Shown here: positions 62,078 to 64,000 of the stretch, piece after piece
Layout of the letters: each line of letters starts with the position of its first letter
How positions within the stretch are numbered: the stretch's first letter is position 1
Assembly: GCF_014647835.1 (NCBI RefSeq)
Contig: NZ_BMPY01000003.1
Span: 227,806 to 291,805, forward strand
Direction of reading: 5' to 3'
DNA: 64,000 bases
From: Microbispora rosea subsp. aerata
Lineage (GTDB): Bacteria > Actinomycetota > Actinomycetes > Streptosporangiales > Streptosporangiaceae
Made by a program: the position numbers and the translations under genes
The notes under the pieces: model-generated
The model's input: only the letters and a program-made list of their open reading frames with translations
Database searches by the model: none
What the model was told of the DNA's origin: nothing

Positions 62078-62428
62078 TTAGCGCTTCGTCGTCCCTTCGA
62101 CACGGCGAGCGACGAAGATGGCAGTCATCCACAGGGCAGCGAAGATCACCCCGAGGAAAAACATGACCGGAACGAGGAATCCCGTCGCGATTGTCGCGAT
62201 TTCCAGCACGGTGCCCATGATGTAGGCGTACGGGCGTTTCAGCAGGCCGGCGACCACCACGCAGAGGGCGGCCAGCCCGAGCCCGACGGTCAGCGCGACC
62301 GGCGGGGACACGTGGTTGATGGTGATCGCGACCGGGCTGATGAGCGCCACGACGATCGCCTGCATTCCGAGGACGGTCGCGCAGAGCCGGCGCATGCCGG
62401 GGGTCACTTCGAACACGCCGCTGCTCAT
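62078..62428 (-). CDS. DUF4233 membrane protein
   Basis: 116 residues, four spans (LCATVLGMQAIVVALISPVAI, ALTVGLGLAALCVVVAGLL, PYAYIMGTVLEIATIATGF, VPVMFFLGVIFAALWMTAIFV). This small protein almost always follows folC in actinobacteria and is named DUF4233. Its ATG overlaps the folC stop (ATGA). Function unknown. Confidence 0.88.
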   Translation of the reverse strand: MSSGVFEVTPGMRRLCATVLGMQAIVVALISPVAITINHVSPPVALTVGLGLAALCVVVAGLLKRPYAYIMGTVLEIATIATGFLVPVMFFLGVIFAALWMTAIFVARRVEGTTKR

Positions 62429-63762
62429 TTGTTGGCCTTGAGGAGGATGCGCGCGTCGCCCGCGGTAACGACCGAGCCGGTGATGAGGACCCCGGAGCTG
62501 AACTCGTCGCCTTGGTCGGCGAGCGCGACGGCCGTGTCGATGGCGTCGTCGAGCCGGTCTTCGATGTGGACGCGGTCCCGGCCGAAGATCGCCTCCGCTC
62601 GGGCCTCCAGGTCGTCCGGGCTCATCGAGCGCGCGGACGAGTTGCGGGTGACCACGATCTCCTGGGCCACCGGTTCCAGCAAATCCAAGATCGTGTCCAC
62701 GTCCTTGTCCGCCATCACGGCCACCACGGCGACGAGCCGGGTGAACCCGAACGCCTCGGTCAGGGCCTCGACCGTCGCCTCCATACCGGCGGGATTGTGC
62801 GCCGCGTCGATCAGCACGGTCGGTCCGCGCCGCACGATTTCCAGCCGTCCCGGGCTTCGCACCTCGGCGAACGCCTGCCGGACGACCTCCTCGCCCAGCG
62901 GGTCGTCGCCGGCGGTGAGCGCCTCGACGGCGGCCAGGGCGCCTGCGGCGTTGCCGGCCTGATGCGAGCCGTACAACGGCAGGAAGACGTCTTCGTACAC
63001 GCCTTTCAAGCCCTTGAGCTGGAGCATCTGGCCGCCCATGGCGAGCTCGCGATGGAGCACGCCGAACTCCAGCCCTTCGCGGGCGACCACCGCGCCGGCC
63101 TCGGCCGCCCTCCGCATGAGCACTTCGGCCGCGGGCAGCGCCTGCTGCGCCAGCACGGCCGTGGCCTTCGGCTTGATGATGCCGGCCTTCTCACCGGCGA
63201 TCGTCGCGATGTCCGGACCGAGGTAGTCCGTGTGGTCGAGCGAGATGGGCGTGATGACCGCGACCGTCGCGTCGGCGACGTTCGTCGCGTCCCAGGTGCC
63301 GCCCATGCCGGTCTCGATCACCGCGACGTCCACGGGCGCGTCCGCGAACGCCGCGAACGCCATCGCCGTCAGCACCTCGAAGAAGCTGAGCTTGCCGACC
63401 TTGGCGTCGATCATCTCGAGGTAGGGCAGGATGTCCTGGTATACCTCGGCGAACCGCTCCTCCGACAGCGGCTCGCCGTCGATCGAGATCCGCTCGCGCA
63501 TCGACTGCAGGTGAGGGCTGGTGTAGCGGCCCACTCGCAGGTTGCGTTCGCGCAGCAGGGCCTCGACCATGCGCGCGGTGCTCGTCTTCCCGTTGGTCCC
63601 CGCGATATGAACGACCTCGTACGAGTTCTGGGGGTCGCCGAGGATCTCCATCAGCGCAGTGATCCGGTCAAGAGTGGGGCTGAAATCCCACTCCACCCCC
63701 CGTGCCATGATCGCTTGCTCGACGGCTCGATATTCCACGCCCTTCAGCGTACGGGAACCCAC
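62425..63762 (-). CDS. folC: Bifunctional folylpolyglutamate/dihydrofolate synthase
   Basis: 445 residues from the GTG at 63762. The Mur-ligase type P-loop is VVHIAGTNGKTSTARM near 48-63, with the following ISLDHTDYLG and the C-terminal DAAHNPAGM. It adds glutamates to folates. The frame is open to 63849, but that ATG lies inside the terminator hairpin of the rRNA operon (63843-63867), so it is unlikely; GTGs at 63762 or 63738 are better. Normally valS precedes folC; here an rRNA operon does. Confidence 0.93.
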   Translation of the reverse strand: MGSRTLKGVEYRAVEQAIMARGVEWDFSPTLDRITALMEILGDPQNSYEVVHIAGTNGKTSTARMVEALLRERNLRVGRYTSPHLQSMRERISIDGEPLSEERFAEVYQDILPYLEMIDAKVGKLSFFEVLTAMAFAAFADAPVDVAVIETGMGGTWDATNVADATVAVITPISLDHTDYLGPDIATIAGEKAGIIKPKATAVLAQQALPAAEVLMRRAAEAGAVVAREGLEFGVLHRELAMGGQMLQLKGLKGVYEDVFLPLYGSHQAGNAAGALAAVEALTAGDDPLGEEVVRQAFAEVRSPGRLEIVRRGPTVLIDAAHNPAGMEATVEALTEAFGFTRLVAVVAVMADKDVDTILDLLEPVAQEIVVTRNSSARSMSPDDLEARAEAIFGRDRVHIEDRLDDAIDTAVALADQGDEFSSGVLITGSVVTAGDARILLKANK

Positions 63763-63842
63763 GACTGGCCCCGGTGGCAGCCCATGCGCGGTCTTCCCCG
63801 CCCCAGACGTGTCGCCGCGAAAAAGGTCTGAAAATACGGAAA

Positions 63843-63867
63843 GGGCCACCCCGTCACGGGATGGCCC
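63843..63867 (-). terminator. Terminator of rRNA operon
   Basis: An 11-base stem with one mismatch around a three-base loop; on the minus strand TTTCCGTATTTTC follows. It lies 14 bases beyond the 5S gene. Confidence 0.85.
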
Positions 63868-63881
63868 CTTCTCAAAAGATT

Positions 63882-64000
63882 GTCCGGCGGCGTCCTACTC
63901 TCCCACACCGTCCCCGATGCAGTACCATCGGCGCTGACAGGCTTAACTTCCGGGTTCGGAATGTAACCGGGTGTTTCCCTGCCGCTATAACCGCCGAAAC
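63882..64000 (-). rRNA. rrf: 5S ribosomal RNA
   Basis: On the minus strand the window's last 119 bases begin GTTTCGGCGGTTATAGCGGC and include GAACCCGGAAGTTAAGCC and GGGAGAGTAGGACGCCGCC, all hallmark 5S segments; the ends pair with each other. The 5' end coincides with the window edge. 23S and 16S genes should lie to the right. Confidence 0.93.

Noticed and set aside
1-64000. A biosynthetic gene cluster, defence island or prophage
   Set aside because: No polyketide, peptide or terpene synthase, no restriction, toxin-antitoxin or phage structural genes were seen on either strand.

Overview
The window is high-GC, densely coded chromosomal DNA of a filamentous actinomycete. The gene content (mreBCD-mrdA-rodA with a sporulating-actinomycete style, an RNase E/G with a long acidic N-terminus, ECF41 sigma, SpoIIE-type phosphatase fused to a RsbW-like ATPase, rare TTA leucine codons) fits Streptosporangiales (Nonomuraea, Microbispora or Streptosporangium relatives). 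The genus is inferred from gene style only; no database was searched.

Layout. 1-10.9 kb: accessory metabolism and regulation. It holds an MFS permease cut by the left edge, a GlxA-type regulator, a divergent SDR/HxlR pair, a methyltransferase and phosphatase pair, a divergent XRE-cupin/AzlCD locus, an ECF41 sigma factor with its flavoprotein, and two single tRNA-Ala(GGC) genes. 10.9-32.3 kb: a large L-arabinose/arabinan catabolic region. One strand carries, in order of transcription, ytfQ-ytfR-ytfT-yjfF (furanose-type sugar importer), chvE-mmsA-mmsB (second sugar importer), araB-araD-araA and a secreted GH43 arabinanase-like protein. A LacI repressor lies upstream; divergent from it is a secreted 1251-residue GH51 arabinofuranosidase, followed by a second, paralogous LacI. 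Near-palindromic operators of the TGTTAGCGCTAACA type lie in front of ytfQ, lacI, the GH51 gene, the second lacI, and across the araB start codon, so the region reads as one regulon: extracellular arabinan debranching, uptake by two ABC systems, then isomerase/kinase/epimerase conversion to D-xylulose 5-phosphate.

32.5-38.3 kb: exporters, an SRPBCC protein, a small membrane protein pair, a third tRNA-Ala(GGC), a phosphoglycerate-mutase-like phosphatase, and debris of a dienelactone hydrolase gene. 38.3-64 kb: conserved actinobacterial core on the minus strand: rsfS, nadD (separated by an ArsR/MFS gene remnant), proA-proB, obgE, rpmA, rplU, rne, two radical-SAM cluster proteins, rodA-mrdA-mreD-mreC-mreB, ndk, an MFS transporter, a DUF4233 protein, folC and finally a 5S rRNA gene at the right edge, the end of an rRNA operon. 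Two plus-strand exceptions in the right half are the M48-like peptidase and the MFS remnant.

The items most worth a second look are the integrated arabinose regulon with an operator over the araB start codon, early TTA codons in araB and the GH51 gene, a collagen-like Gly-X-Y insert inside an AzlC permease, an ECF41 promoter almost touching its own gene's start codon, mosaic repeats between ytfQ and ytfR, and gene remnants between rsfS and nadD.
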